A stretch of DNA of 64,000 nucleotides, from NCBI RefSeq assembly GCF_004339765.1, contig NZ_SMGO01000001.1, positions 124,001-188,000 of the forward strand, read 5' to 3'. The notes beneath the pieces were generated by a model. It worked only from the letters and a program-made list of their open reading frames with translations, did no database searches and was not told the DNA's origin. Positions 37,337 to 47,086 of this stretch are shown here, piece by piece. The position numbers were made by a program, and so were the translations under genes. Positions within the stretch are counted from its first letter, which is position 1. Each line of letters opens with the position of its first letter. Origin of the DNA: Albibacterium bauzanense (GTDB lineage Bacteria > Bacteroidota > Bacteroidia > Sphingobacteriales > Sphingobacteriaceae).

Positions 37337-38782
37337 TTAAAACTCAGCATTGTTCGGATAACGAGGGAAAGGAATCACATCGCGAATATTTCCCATACCG
37401 GTTACAAATAATACCAGCCTTTCAAAACCCAATCCGAATCCAGCATGCGGAGCAGTTCCAAATCGGCGTGTATCTAAAAACCATTCCATTTCTTTTGTCG
37501 GAATGTTCATCTCAGCCATGCGTTGCGTTAACACATCATATCGCTCTTCACGTTGTGAACCTCCAACGATTTCACCAATCCCTGGAAAAAGAATATCCAT
37601 TGCTGCAACAGTCTTTCTTCCATTCTCATCCACTTCGTTCTGACGCATGTAGAATGCTTTAATATCTGCCGGATAATCAATTAAGATAACAGGCTTTTTA
37701 AAGTGTTTTTCTACTAAATAGCGCTCATGTTCTGATTGCAGATCAATTCCCCAATCGTCAACAAGATATTTAAACTGTTTCTTTTGATTTGGTTTTGAGC
37801 GTTTTAATATATCAACGGCTTCTGTATAGGTAACTCGTTCAAAATCATTTTCTAATATAAACTTAAGTTTTTCTACTAAATCCATTTCAGAACGATCTGC
37901 CTGAGGTTTTTGTTTATCTTCTTCAAGCAACCTGTTTCTTAAGAATTCAATTTCATCCGGACAACGATCCAGTGCCTGACGAATTACATATTTCAATAAC
38001 TCTTCCGCTAGATCCATGTTGTCATGAATATCGTAGAATGCCATTTCAGGTTCAATCATCCAGAATTCTGCCAAATGGCGCGTAGTGTTCGAGTTCTCAG
38101 CTCTGAAAGTAGGACCAAAGGTATAGATGTTCCCCAATGCCATTGCAGCAAGCTCACCCTCTAATTGTCCGGAAACAGTTAAATTGGTTTCTTTGCCAAA
38201 GAAATCTTCCTTATAATCAATCTTACCGGCTTCATTTCTTGGTAAACTATCTAAATCCAGGTTCGTTACTTGAAACATTTCACCAGCACCTTCGGCATCA
38301 GATCCTGTAATGATTGGCGTATGTATATAAACGAATCCGCGTTCATTAAAGAATTGGTGAACAGCGAAAGCGAGTGCGTTTCGAACTTTAAAAATAGCAT
38401 TGAAAGTATTGGTCCGGAAACGCAAATGCGCAATCTCACGTAAGAACTCCAGGCTATGTTTTTTAGGTTGTAAAGGGAATTTATCAGGATCACTTTCTCC
38501 CAGAACCTCCAGCTCAACTGCTTTTAATTCAACACGCTGACCTTTACCTTGCGATTCAATTAAAGTACCCTTTACAGAAACAGATGCTCCTGTATGAAGT
38601 TTCTTGATTACTTTTTCATCAAATACATTAAGACCTATTACAACTTGTAGATTACCCAGGCAAGAGCCATCATTAATGGCAAGAAACTGGTTGTTTCTAA
38701 ATGTTCTTATCCATCCTTTGGCAATAAACTCCTTTCCAAAGTCTGTTGAATTTAATAGGTCTTTTATTCTTGTATGTGTCAT
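37337..38782 (-). CDS. asnS: Asparagine--tRNA ligase
   Basis: 481 residues. N-terminal OB-fold anticodon-binding domain ([18 protein letters not shown]), then a class IIb core with motif 2 ([24 protein letters not shown]) and motif 3 ([15 protein letters not shown]). The AEFWMIEPE signature and the absence of an Asp-type insertion favour asparagine over aspartate. It is preceded on the same strand by sucC, with a hairpin between them. Confidence 0.96.
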   Translation of the reverse strand: MTHTRIKDLLNSTDFGKEFIAKGWIRTFRNNQFLAINDGSCLGNLQVVIGLNVFDEKVIKKLHTGASVSVKGTLIESQGKGQRVELKAVELEVLGESDPDKFPLQPKKHSLEFLREIAHLRFRTNTFNAIFKVRNALAFAVHQFFNERGFVYIHTPIITGSDAEGAGEMFQVTNLDLDSLPRNEAGKIDYKEDFFGKETNLTVSGQLEGELAAMALGNIYTFGPTFRAENSNTTRHLAEFWMIEPEMAFYDIHDNMDLAEELLKYVIRQALDRCPDEIEFLRNRLLEEDKQKPQADRSEMDLVEKLKFILENDFERVTYTEAVDILKRSKPNQKKQFKYLVDDWGIDLQSEHERYLVEKHFKKPVILIDYPADIKAFYMRQNEVDENGRKTVAAMDILFPGIGEIVGGSQREERYDVLTQRMAEMNIPTKEMEWFLDTRRFGTAPHAGFGLGFERLVLFVTGMGNIRDVIPFPRYPNNAEF

Positions 38783-38812
38783 GATTGAAAAATATGTAGT
38801 ATTATTTTAGAA

Positions 38813-38843
38813 CAAATAAACCTCCGAAGTGGAGGTTTATTTG
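38813..38843 (-). terminator. Terminator-like hairpin between sucC and asnS
   Basis: A 13-bp perfect stem CAAATAAACCTCC with its complement, GAAGT loop, about 30 bases after the sucC stop. The U tract is weak, so readthrough to asnS is possible. Confidence 0.75.
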
Positions 38844-38875
38844 GTTAATTATTTTGGTAAAGTTGCTTCTGCTTA

Positions 38876-40066
38876 TTAAGAAAGTACTTTTGTAACTAAG
38901 TCAGCAGCTTCTTTTAATTGAATGGCTGAGAAAACCTTAAGCCCAGACTCATCAATTAGTTTTTTAGCTTCTTCGGCATTGGTACCTTGTAAGCGAACAA
39001 TGATCGGAACAGGAATATTACCGATTTCTTTGTAAGCATCAATAACACCTTGTGCTACACGATCGCAACGAACAATACCTCCGAAGATGTTAATTAAGAT
39101 TGCTTTTACGTTTGGATCTTGTAAGATGATATTAAATCCTGCTTTAACAGTTTCTGCATTTGCAGTACCACCTACGTCCAGGAAGTTTGCAGGCTCACCA
39201 CCAGCAATTTTAATGATATCCATCGTAGCCATTGCTAGTCCGGCACCATTTACCATACAACCTACGTTACCATCTAGTTTTACGTAGTTTAGGTTAGATT
39301 TTCCTGCTTCAACTTCAGTTGGATCTTCTTCAGCAAAATCGCGCATTTCTAAATAGTCTTTATGACGGTATAATGCATTTTCGTCTAAATCAACTTTAGC
39401 ATCAACAGCTAATATTTTATTATCAGAAGTTTTTAGAACCGGGTTAATTTCAAACATTGAAGAATCGGTTGTGTCGTATGCCTTGTATAAAGCGGCAACA
39501 AACTTCACCATTTCTTTATTTGCTTCTCCGGTTAAGCCTAAATTGAAAGCAATCTTTCTTGCTTGAAAGCCTTGCAAACCAACTTTAGGATCAATTTCTT
39601 CTTTAAAGATCAATTCAGGTGTTTTTTCTGCAACCTCTTCAATATCCATCCCGCCTTCGGTTGAATACATAATGATGTTACGTCCTTTAGCGCGATCTAA
39701 AAGTACGCTCATGTATATTTCTTTCGTTTCACTTTCTCCCGGATAGTAAACATCCTGAGCAATTAAAACTTTGCCAACTTTCTTTCCTTCAGGACCGGTC
39801 TGCGGAGTAACCAATTGCATTCCGATAATATCTGAAGCTCTTTGTTTAACCTCATCCAAGTTCTTAGCTAATTTTACTCCTCCACCTTTTCCACGGCCAC
39901 CGGCATGGATTTGAGCTTTTACAACAACCCAATCAGAATTAAAATCTGCTTTTAACTGTTTGGCTGCTTCAACAGCTTGTTCAGGAGTTTCGGCAACAAT
40001 ACCTTCTTGGATACGTACGCCAAAACTTTTTAAAATTGCTTTACCTTGATATTCGTGAATATTCAT
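38876..40066 (-). CDS. sucC: Succinate--CoA ligase, ADP-forming, beta subunit
   Basis: 396 residues. ATP-grasp N-terminal half ([33 protein letters not shown]) and the C-terminal ligase half ([33 protein letters not shown]). It forms succinyl-CoA/succinate interconversion complex with SucD, which is not encoded nearby. A TTG-N20-TACTTTTA promoter is visible upstream. The TCA-cycle role is standard. Confidence 0.97.
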   Translation of the reverse strand: MNIHEYQGKAILKSFGVRIQEGIVAETPEQAVEAAKQLKADFNSDWVVVKAQIHAGGRGKGGGVKLAKNLDEVKQRASDIIGMQLVTPQTGPEGKKVGKVLIAQDVYYPGESETKEIYMSVLLDRAKGRNIIMYSTEGGMDIEEVAEKTPELIFKEEIDPKVGLQGFQARKIAFNLGLTGEANKEMVKFVAALYKAYDTTDSSMFEINPVLKTSDNKILAVDAKVDLDENALYRHKDYLEMRDFAEEDPTEVEAGKSNLNYVKLDGNVGCMVNGAGLAMATMDIIKIAGGEPANFLDVGGTANAETVKAGFNIILQDPNVKAILINIFGGIVRCDRVAQGVIDAYKEIGNIPVPIIVRLQGTNAEEAKKLIDESGLKVFSAIQLKEAADLVTKVLS

Positions 40067-40083
40067 GCTTTAAAAATTTGCCG

Positions 40084-40114
40084 TAAAAGTAATTCTTTTA
40101 ATCCATTTTATCAA
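40084..40114 (-). promoter_or_regulatory. Candidate promoter of sucC
   Basis: Minus strand: TTG (40114-40112), 20-base spacer, TACTTTTA (7 of 8 to TAnnTTTG), about 17 bases before the sucC ATG. Confidence 0.5.
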
Positions 40115-40177
40115 CGTTGTACATGCTTATTTTGTGGGAATCTGCGCTAAAAAAGAAATTAGTATTATCTTCGCATT

Positions 40178-40876
40178 ATGTTAAGTGCAAGGAATATTTA
40201 TAAATCATACGGGAAACTCCCAATCCTAAAAGGTGTGGATCTGGAAGTAAATCGAGGAGAAATAGTAAGTATTGTTGGTGCTTCCGGAGCAGGGAAAAGT
40301 ACGCTGCTTCATATTATTGGTTCTCTGGCTTTGCCTGATCAAGGCACTGTTGTAATTAACGGTGTTGAGATCAATAACTTATCGCCAAAGAAATTAAGCG
40401 AGTTTCGAAACAAGAACATCGGTTTTATTTTTCAGTTCCATCATTTACTTCCAGAGTTTAGTGCATTAGAAAATGTATGTATGCCTGCTTTCATAGCTAA
40501 AAAGGGGAAAAAGGAAAGTGAAATAAAAGCAGAAGAGACTTTAGAAATGCTCGGTTTGAGCCATCGCTTGCATCATAAACCTTCAGAACTCTCAGGTGGC
40601 GAACAACAGCGCGTTGCTGTAGCACGTGCGCTAATTAACAATCCATCGATTATTTTAGCTGATGAACCATCAGGTAACCTGGATTCAGATAATGCACAGG
40701 CACTTAATCAGTTATTTATAGAATTGAGAGATAAGCTCAATCAAACTTTTATCATTGTTACCCATAATGAAGATCTTGCATTGATATCTGATCGCAGCAT
40801 TCATATGAAAGATGGAAAGATTGTAAATGGAGAACAGCTAACAGAGCATATTTCAAATGGAACAGCCGTTGAGTAA
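40178..40876 (+). CDS. ABC transporter ATPase, LolD-like
   Basis: 232 residues. Walker [18 protein letters not shown]-loop [18 protein letters not shown], signature [16 protein letters not shown], Walker [14 protein letters not shown], and the switch His in IVTHNEDL. The ELSGGEQQR and FHHLLPEF features match the LolD/MacB subfamily that extracts lipoproteins or acts in envelope transport. No permease gene lies beside it, so the partner is elsewhere. The end overlaps the next ORF by 20 bp. Confidence 0.9.
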   Translation: MLSARNIYKSYGKLPILKGVDLEVNRGEIVSIVGASGAGKSTLLHIIGSLALPDQGTVVINGVEINNLSPKKLSEFRNKNIGFIFQFHHLLPEFSALENVCMPAFIAKKGKKESEIKAEETLEMLGLSHRLHHKPSELSGGEQQRVAVARALINNPSIILADEPSGNLDSDNAQALNQLFIELRDKLNQTFIIVTHNEDLALISDRSIHMKDGKIVNGEQLTEHISNGTAVE

Positions 40877-41168
40877 TACAATTATTATAACCCAGGGTAC
40901 GAGTGCCAGTGCGCAAAAGCGCGCCAAAGACTATTCAATAGATCATGTGTTCTTTGCTGATTCTGTACCGGTTCCAAAACCTTTATTAAACTCAGGTAAG
41001 TTTATTCAGCTTCCTCCGGTTTATGCACAGACTTTCATTCATGAACTTTTAAAAGCTTGCCTTGATAAGAATGCAAACACTTTATTGCTTCTATCTGAGT
41101 CTGAAATTGAGCTTGTACTCCCTGAAAAGTTTCTGTTTGAAGAATATGATATTGAAGTAATATGTTAA
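40857..41168 (+). CDS. Uncharacterised 103-residue protein in the LolD operon
   Basis: 103 residues, start ATG at 40857 inside the LolD gene, stop overlapping the next start by 7 bp. The sequence ([24 protein letters not shown], then [23 protein letters not shown]) looks like a small alpha/beta domain with a Rossmann-like strand order. No motif is recognised. Two overlaps at its ends indicate translational coupling with LolD and the HAD-like gene. Confidence 0.6.
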   Translation: MEQPLSNTIIITQGTSASAQKRAKDYSIDHVFFADSVPVPKPLLNSGKFIQLPPVYAQTFIHELLKACLDKNANTLLLLSESEIELVLPEKFLFEEYDIEVIC

Positions 41169-41779
41169 GTTATTCAGACATCGATACGAACAAAAATGTT
41201 TTTATTTTTGAATTAGATGATGTTTTATACCCGCAGCAAGATTATATCTTACAGGTTTATTACCTCTTTGCTAATTTCCTTGAATATACGGAGAGCTTTC
41301 CACCAGCAGCAGAGCTCACAGAATTTCTAAAGAAATCTTATTTGCAGCATGGTTCTGAAGGTGTTTTTAAAAAAGCTTCGGCAGTCTTTGGAATTGATAC
41401 AAAGTATGAAGAGAATTTCAACAGACTTCATAGCAGTGCGCAATTGCCTCTTAAGCTTTTGCTATATCCTTCTGTTTTAGAGCTATTAAAATCACTTTTT
41501 TCAGATCAAAAATCTGTTTATATTTTCACAAAAGGCAATCCGTTAATTCAATTGAATAAATTAAAGCATTTGGATTGGCAAGGTCTTGATCGTAAGCTAA
41601 AAGTGTATTTTTATGATGAACTAAAACTGCTCCCAGATATTGATCCATTGGATTATATTATCAACGAGAATGGCTTAAAAGCAAGTGAAGTGGTTTTGAT
41701 CGGAAGAGTCGAAAGTGATCGCAGGGAAGGAGAGCAGAGAGGTATAAGCTATCTGAATGTTTCTAATTTTCTGGAATGA
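41162..41779 (+). CDS. HAD-superfamily protein with altered active site
   Basis: 205 residues. The overall HAD pattern is present: FIFELDDVLYPQQDY at the N-terminus, a helical cap, the VYIFTKGNP motif II region and VVLIGRVESDRREGEQRG in the motif IV position. However, the nucleophile position of the usual DxDxT is Glu (ELDDV) and the motif IV GD is GR. Both changes should remove or greatly reduce phosphatase activity. It may be a pseudo-enzyme or binding protein. It is the third gene after LolD. Confidence 0.75.
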   Translation: MLSYSDIDTNKNVFIFELDDVLYPQQDYILQVYYLFANFLEYTESFPPAAELTEFLKKSYLQHGSEGVFKKASAVFGIDTKYEENFNRLHSSAQLPLKLLLYPSVLELLKSLFSDQKSVYIFTKGNPLIQLNKLKHLDWQGLDRKLKVYFYDELKLLPDIDPLDYIINENGLKASEVVLIGRVESDRREGEQRGISYLNVSNFLE

Positions 41780-41861
41780 AATAAGGCTTGTTAGCCAAGC
41801 AAACCCATGCCTTCATTAAATATTTATTATCTTGTAGCAGATTATAAGCGAATAGTAAAGA

Positions 41862-42893
41862 ATGAAACAGGGGCAAATACCAACTTTAAAGCAAATAGCC
41901 AAAAGGCTGAAACTATCTACTTCTACAGTTTCCCGAGCATTAAAAGATCATCCCAGTATTGGGTTGGTTACTACAATGCGAGTTAAAAAACTGGCTGCTG
42001 AACTAAATTATGAACCCGATAATCGGGCTATCTTTTTTAAGCAGCAAAAAACCTTTACAATTGGTGTTGTTTTACCTAATCTTTCCGAAGCCTTCTTTTC
42101 TACAGCAATCAGTGCTATAGAAGATATGGCCACTGCTCATAATTACACAGTAATTCTTGGACAATCTCTGGATGATGAGGCTCGGGAATTAAAAATACTG
42201 GAGTCTTTTAAAAAACATCGGGTAGATGGAATTATTGTATCGCTAAGTAAGAACACCAACAACTTTGATTTTATTGAAACCTTTCAAAAGATGAATATCC
42301 CTGTTGTATTCTTTGATTGTGTTCCTGATAGGGAAGATGTATACCGTATTGTTTCTGATTTGGAAACAGGTATGATAGAGGCAATTAATACTTTTGTAAG
42401 CTGCGGTCACAATCGGATAGCATTGATCAACGGACCAGAAAGCCTGCTAGCTAGTAAACAACGGGAAGAGGGATTTATTAAAGGCTTAAAATCAAATGAT
42501 ATTAATGTAAATAGAGATTATATATTCCACACTAACCTTTCGGAAAAGGGTAACCAAGAAGCTGTAGAAGAACTTTTATCTTTAGTAGACCGGCCTTCTG
42601 CAGTAATCTGCTTTAGTGACTACGTTACGCTTGATGCCATGAAATTGGTTCGGGAAAAAGGCCTGGTCATTAATCAGGACATTTTCTTTATCAGCTTTGC
42701 TAATTTTCCAATCTGGAATCATATTGAAAATAAGCCCATGGCTTCTATTGAACAATTTCCTGGTAAGCAAGCTGAGAAAGCTGCTGAAATTCTTTTCGAT
42801 CTTATTAAAGAAGACGAAACAAATAAAGGCAATCACATTATTTACCCTTCAAGGCTTATCCATTTAGATAGCTCTAAACAGACAAGCCTCTAA
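41862..42893 (+). CDS. LacI-family transcriptional regulator
   Basis: 343 residues. The N-terminal HTH is TLKQIAKRLKLSTSTVSRAL followed by the hinge-helix region AAELNYEPDNRA; the rest is a periplasmic-binding-protein-like effector domain (FTIGVVLPNLSEAFF, ALINGPESLLASKQREEGF). It stands directly upstream (7 bp, convergent) of a GH109-like gene and near a NahK-like kinase. Two LacI-type operators lie between those two genes, so it is their likely regulator. The inducer would be a sugar or sugar phosphate, probably an amino sugar (inference). Confidence 0.9.
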   Translation: MKQGQIPTLKQIAKRLKLSTSTVSRALKDHPSIGLVTTMRVKKLAAELNYEPDNRAIFFKQQKTFTIGVVLPNLSEAFFSTAISAIEDMATAHNYTVILGQSLDDEARELKILESFKKHRVDGIIVSLSKNTNNFDFIETFQKMNIPVVFFDCVPDREDVYRIVSDLETGMIEAINTFVSCGHNRIALINGPESLLASKQREEGFIKGLKSNDINVNRDYIFHTNLSEKGNQEAVEELLSLVDRPSAVICFSDYVTLDAMKLVREKGLVINQDIFFISFANFPIWNHIENKPMASIEQFPGKQAEKAAEILFDLIKEDETNKGNHIIYPSRLIHLDSSKQTSL

Positions 42894-42900
42894 AATTTCT

Positions 42901-44250
42901 CTAAAAACCGCTATCGTCCAGAGCAAATTTCGGTTTCTGTGTTTTCCATTTTCCTCCGGTAAAGTCAGGAAACTCTAAAGTTTTATTACCTTCCTTAATT
43001 GATTGAATAGACAGGGGAAATAATGCGCTCATGGTTACTGAATCATAAACGTCTATCGGGGTTTGAACACCTTGTTTTACTGATTCAAAAAAGGCATTAT
43101 CAACAAACCAGTCCATCCCACCATGACCAGCACCGGTAGCCTTATCTTCGTATTTTTTCCAAAGCGGATGGTCGTATTTTTTAATCCATTCATCAGCCTT
43201 ATCCCATTGATGGCTTTTAGCTGATTGACCTTCTATATACATGCCATTATTTACATCCATCCAGATACCATTCGTTCCTTGCACACGTAGCCCAATTGAG
43301 TATGGACGAGGCAAATGCACATCGTGTTTAATTTCCAAAACCTCTCCATTAGCACAAGACATTAAGGAAGTTGTGACATCCCCACCTTTGAAATTTATTT
43401 TTGTGTTGGGGTGCCCTGGTGCATTTGAATTAAGGTAATGAGATAAACCAATGGCTTTGCTTGAAAAAGATACAATGTTGGTTATTCTGTTTCCATGATT
43501 GATATCTGCATAATGCATTACTGGGCCTAAACCGTGTGTAGGATACAGGTCTCCATCATAGTCAATGTTAAACTGTGTCCTCCACTGTGCTTCGCTATAG
43601 CCCTTTTCACCGAATTCAAAACCGCCCCCGTAAGGTTGTTTTCCATTATTAAATAAAACCTCACGTAAATCGTGTTGATAACCTCCTTCTAAATGTACAA
43701 GTTCACCTAACAAACCTTGACGAACCATATTCAATACTGCCATCACATCTCTGCGGTAAGCAACATTTTCTAAACACATGTAAGGAATGCCTGTACTTTC
43801 TGAGGTTTTTACCAGGTCCCAATGCTCTTCTAAAGTCAAGCCCGCAATTACCTCGCAACCAACATATACACCGGCTTTCATAGAATCTATCGCTTGTTGA
43901 TGATGAAACTGCCAAGGAGTAGCTATAATTACTGCATCCAATTTTTCAGCGTCCAGCATCTTTTTATAAGCGTCTACATTTCCAGTATATTCTTTAGGTG
44001 CATTTTTATTTGAATCTTTAAATTGTTTACGGCAGCGAGCCAATGAGTCTTCTTGTGTATCACAAATTGCAACCACATCTACATCACTACGCTCTAAAGC
44101 AATCGCTACATGATTTCTTCCACGCATACCCATACCAATAAATCCTAAACGAATTACGCTTTTCTCTTTTGCGAATAATTTATTACTATCAAGCACAGTA
44201 GTACTGGCTGCAGCAATTGAACTTGTTTTTAAAAAATTTCTTCTGTCCAT
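42901..44250 (-). CDS. Secreted Gfo/Idh/MocA-fold glycosidase, GH109-like
   Basis: 449 residues. A Tat-type signal begins MDRRNFLKTSSIAAAS. The NAD-binding motif is GFIGMGMRGRNHVAIAL; the sequence blocks EVIAGLTLEEHWDLV, MCLENVAYRRDVMAVLNMV and GGYQHDLREV match the GH109 subgroup, whose founding members are NAD-dependent alpha-N-acetylgalactosaminidases. A plain oxidoreductase is the alternative. It should act in the periplasm on terminal GalNAc. The promoter region is shared with the divergent NahK-like kinase and holds twin palindromic operators. Confidence 0.85.
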   Translation of the reverse strand: MDRRNFLKTSSIAAASTTVLDSNKLFAKEKSVIRLGFIGMGMRGRNHVAIALERSDVDVVAICDTQEDSLARCRKQFKDSNKNAPKEYTGNVDAYKKMLDAEKLDAVIIATPWQFHHQQAIDSMKAGVYVGCEVIAGLTLEEHWDLVKTSESTGIPYMCLENVAYRRDVMAVLNMVRQGLLGELVHLEGGYQHDLREVLFNNGKQPYGGGFEFGEKGYSEAQWRTQFNIDYDGDLYPTHGLGPVMHYADINHGNRITNIVSFSSKAIGLSHYLNSNAPGHPNTKINFKGGDVTTSLMSCANGEVLEIKHDVHLPRPYSIGLRVQGTNGIWMDVNNGMYIEGQSAKSHQWDKADEWIKKYDHPLWKKYEDKATGAGHGGMDWFVDNAFFESVKQGVQTPIDVYDSVTMSALFPLSIQSIKEGNKTLEFPDFTGGKWKTQKPKFALDDSGF

Positions 44251-44277
44251 TGGTTTTTATTAACGAGTCATTTATAA

Positions 44278-44285
44278 CAAACCTA
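44278..44285 (-). promoter_or_regulatory. Candidate -7 box for the GH109-like gene
   Basis: Minus-strand TAGGTTTG matches TAnnTTTG; the left operator (44312-44321) covers the expected -33 region. Confidence 0.45.
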
Positions 44286-44311
44286 TTAAAAACAAATTAT
44301 TAATAAGTACG

Positions 44312-44321
44312 CAATCGATTG
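44312..44321. promoter_or_regulatory. LacI-type operator, left copy
   Basis: CAATCGATTG, a perfect palindrome with central CG typical of LacI-family sites, flanked by G on the left (GCAATCGATTG). Confidence 0.7.
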
Positions 44322-44342
44322 TCCAATTTTCAAAAAAGTAAA

Positions 44343-44352
44343 CAATCGATTG
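44343..44352. promoter_or_regulatory. LacI-type operator, right copy
   Basis: The same CAATCGATTG, followed by C, exactly 31 bases (three helical turns) from the left copy, adjoining the promoter of the NahK-like gene. Confidence 0.7.
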
Positions 44353-44408
44353 CGTTTGTTTCAGGATATGAAAATAGGTTTCAATTTATGATATTGCGTA
44401 AAATATTC

Positions 44409-44429
44409 CATCTTAATTATTTTAAGATG
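44409..44429 (+). other. Hairpin in the leader of the NahK-like gene
   Basis: CATCTTAA-TTATT-TTAAGATG forms an 8-bp stem 16 bases before the ATG. It may affect translation or mRNA stability. Confidence 0.4.
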
Positions 44430-44445
44430 ATTATAACGTGTAGAT

Positions 44446-45579
44446 ATGAGCCAACAAATGGATAGTTCTTTAGTTCTGAAAATAGCAGAGAAATTCTTTA
44501 TAAAAGGAAATCCAGTTACCGCAAAACGAGTTGGATCGGGCCATATTAATGATACTTTTCAAATCCTTACAGATAGTCTTAATGAACCTGACTATTTATT
44601 ACAAAGGATCAATCATTATGTTTTTAAAGATGTTGAAGCTTTAATGCAAAACATTCTGATTGTAACAGAACATATAAGAGCTAAGTTAATAAAAGAAGGA
44701 GCTGGTGATGTATATAAGAAAGTGCTGACTGTGGTGCCTGCTAAAGACAAGAAACTTTATTATATAGATGAAAACTCAGATTATTGGAGAGTGTATGTCC
44801 TGATTGATCCTACTCAAAGCTATGATGTGTTAGAAACAGAGCAGCAGGCCAGGGAAGGAGGCAGAGCTTTTGGCAGGTTTCAAGAACAGTTAACGGATTT
44901 AAATAGTAATAGCTTAAAATATACAATTCCCGACTTTTGTAATATCGATTTTCGACTTAAGAACTTTCATCAGGCTATGCAACGGAATGCAGCGCTTAGG
45001 AGAGATGAAGTGCAGAACGAAATTGAATATATTATACAACGTGAAGATCAAATGCGCAGCATATTGCAAATGGCAGAACGAGGAGAAATTCCCCTAAGAA
45101 TCACACATAATGATACGAAATTTAATAATGTTTTATTAGATAAAGGTGATAAGGCATTGTGTGTGATTGATTTAGATACTGTAATGCCAGGCTATGTGGC
45201 TTACGATTTTGGAGATGCCATCCGAACTATTATAAACCATGCAGCTGAAGATGAAGCCGATCTGACTAAGATCACACTAAATATTCCATTATTCTCAGCT
45301 TATACAGATGGATACTTTGAGAACGCACGTCATTTTCTAAGCCCTCACGAAATAGAATCTTTAATAGAAGGTGTATTGTTATTCCCTTACATGCAAGCTG
45401 TTCGGTTCTTAACAGATTATTTAGATGGAGATATTTATTATAAGGTTCATCATAAGGAACATAATCTTCAACGTACACGTGCTCAATTAAAATTAGCTTT
45501 TGAAGTAGAAACTCATCGTGAAGAGTTGAATAGTATTATTCATACGATGGCTAACAAGCATTTAATACATATTCAATGA
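44446..45579 (+). CDS. N-acetylhexosamine 1-kinase-like phosphotransferase
   Basis: 377 residues. Aminoglycoside-phosphotransferase fold with the Brenner loop ITHNDTKFNNVLLD, metal-binding VIDLDTVMPGY and YDFGDAIRTI. These, plus the N-terminal GSGHINDTFQI and the late FLTDYLDGDIYYKVHH and EHNLQRTRAQLKL segments, align by eye with bifidobacterial NahK, which phosphorylates GlcNAc/GalNAc at C1. The divergent GH109-like enzyme would supply GalNAc. Its stop overlaps the next gene by 4 bp. Choline kinase or APH alternatives are less likely. Confidence 0.8.
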   Translation: MSQQMDSSLVLKIAEKFFIKGNPVTAKRVGSGHINDTFQILTDSLNEPDYLLQRINHYVFKDVEALMQNILIVTEHIRAKLIKEGAGDVYKKVLTVVPAKDKKLYYIDENSDYWRVYVLIDPTQSYDVLETEQQAREGGRAFGRFQEQLTDLNSNSLKYTIPDFCNIDFRLKNFHQAMQRNAALRRDEVQNEIEYIIQREDQMRSILQMAERGEIPLRITHNDTKFNNVLLDKGDKALCVIDLDTVMPGYVAYDFGDAIRTIINHAAEDEADLTKITLNIPLFSAYTDGYFENARHFLSPHEIESLIEGVLLFPYMQAVRFLTDYLDGDIYYKVHHKEHNLQRTRAQLKLAFEVETHREELNSIIHTMANKHLIHIQ

Positions 45580-46223
45580 GAGGAAATGTTTTAGTAATTC
45601 CTTATTATAAGGATATAAAGGCTGATGAAAAGGAAATAAATATGCTGTTTGAAAGGTGTCCTGCTAATCATATTGGTCAGATTTCATGGAAAGATTATCC
45701 ATATAAACCTGAGGTGACTTTTAAAATAGCTTATAGTGATCAAGCTATTGTTTTAAAATTTGAAGTCAATGAGAGATACATTCGAATAAATACCTTTCAA
45801 ACAAATGGACCTGTCTGGGAAGATAGCTGTGTAGAGTTTTTTATATCGTTTCAAAATTCTTCTTACTATAACCTGGAGTTCAATGCTTTGGGTATTGCAT
45901 TAGTTGGTTATAGCTCTAGTGATCGAAGTTTAAAAAAACGTTTACCAGATGATATTGTAGAAAAGATAAAAAGCTTTTCTACAATTAAGAGCCCGATTGA
46001 TAAAGAAGGCGTAAATTGGTGTCTAACCCTGTATATCCCTCTGGAAGTTTTTAAATTTGAAACGTTCCAGTCCTTAAAGGGCTTAAGCTGTAAAGCCAAT
46101 TTTTATAAATGCGGCGATTTACTTCCTCAGCCGCATTATCTATCCTGGTTGCCTATTTCATCTCCTGAGCCCAATTTTCATTTACCAGAATTCTTTGGAA
46201 AGATAAAATTCGATGATAAATAG
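45576..46223 (+). CDS. Carbohydrate-binding family 9-like protein
   Basis: 215 residues without a signal peptide. The jelly-roll-like CBM9-type pattern is visible: TFKIAYSDQAIVLKFEVNE, GPVWEDSCVEFFISF (the DSCVEFF block is family-typical), YYNLEFNALGIAL and CKANFYKCGDLLP. In this family it is often a cytoplasmic or lipoprotein sugar-binding partner; here it is cytoplasmic by sequence. It is co-transcribed with the NahK-like kinase, so it probably belongs to the amino-sugar module. Confidence 0.75.
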   Translation: MRGNVLVIPYYKDIKADEKEINMLFERCPANHIGQISWKDYPYKPEVTFKIAYSDQAIVLKFEVNERYIRINTFQTNGPVWEDSCVEFFISFQNSSYYNLEFNALGIALVGYSSSDRSLKKRLPDDIVEKIKSFSTIKSPIDKEGVNWCLTLYIPLEVFKFETFQSLKGLSCKANFYKCGDLLPQPHYLSWLPISSPEPNFHLPEFFGKIKFDDK

Positions 46224-46239
46224 CTAAGGGCGCTCTAAA

Positions 46240-47064
46240 TTATTTCTTAAATACTAATAATGGAGTCTGACTTTTAAAGGAAAGACCTTCCGACATGCTG
46301 GATAAGAATAACCGCTCATAAAAGCTTCGTTTCTGATTGGTAAAAAGAATAACCAATGATGGTTTGATCTTCTCAATCTGTTGTTGAAGATTTTTACTCA
46401 TCGGATGAGTAATATCATTCTTCACGATACGAATGTTTAATGGATATCCGGCTTTACTTTCAAGTTCTTCTTTTTTCAGAGCTTTTTCCAGGTCTTGAGT
46501 TAAAGGCGAAGAGAAATGAAGAAGCTCTATCGATAAACCTCTAGGCTTTGCAAAGTCTAATACGCGTTGAAACTCCTGATCCAGATTTTCAAGATCGGTG
46601 GCATACAATACATTATGAAGTGGTTTATTTCGGTAATCTTTTGGTATAGCAATAACAGGGATAGGAGATTTTGTGATTAGATTACCAGTATTTGTACCTA
46701 AAATCTTATTTACAAAACTTCCTCCACGTGTACTGATGATGATTAGTTTAATATCTGGATGATTTTGGCAATAGTCAAGTAAGCTAATATCTGCCTTGAA
46801 TCCTTCTAATACTTCACAGGAATACTGACCCGGTTCAACTTTAAGCGAATTATATACTTTTCTTATAAATGCCTCTAGCTTCGATTGAGCCTTATCGGTA
46901 TGTTCTTTTCTTAAAGCATCTGCATCTCCTAAGTAAGGACGCTTCGGTTGAAAAATATGTACAAATACAAGCGGTGCTTTATTTCTGGCTGCTAAACGAA
47001 TCGCAAAACGAAGCCCTGGCTTAGAATTGTCTGAAAAATCGGTGGGTACTAATATTGCTTCCAT
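46240..47064 (-). CDS. Universal stress protein, tandem Usp domains
   Basis: 274 residues with two Usp domains: residues 1-145 (ILVPTDFSDNSKPGLRFAI and GTNTGNLITKSPIPVIAIP) and a more divergent second copy (VLYATDLENLDQEFQRVLDFA, then LVILFTNQKRSFYERL). The first carries the G2xG9G(S/T)-like ATP loop in shortened form. The role is a stress-related nucleotide-binding protein; the partner is unknown. It lies 23 bp after eboF on the same strand and may be co-transcribed with the ebo operon. Confidence 0.85.
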   Translation of the reverse strand: MEAILVPTDFSDNSKPGLRFAIRLAARNKAPLVFVHIFQPKRPYLGDADALRKEHTDKAQSKLEAFIRKVYNSLKVEPGQYSCEVLEGFKADISLLDYCQNHPDIKLIIISTRGGSFVNKILGTNTGNLITKSPIPVIAIPKDYRNKPLHNVLYATDLENLDQEFQRVLDFAKPRGLSIELLHFSSPLTQDLEKALKKEELESKAGYPLNIRIVKNDITHPMSKNLQQQIEKIKPSLVILFTNQKRSFYERLFLSSMSEGLSFKSQTPLLVFKK

Positions 47065-47086
47065 ATATAATTATATGCAAAATGTT

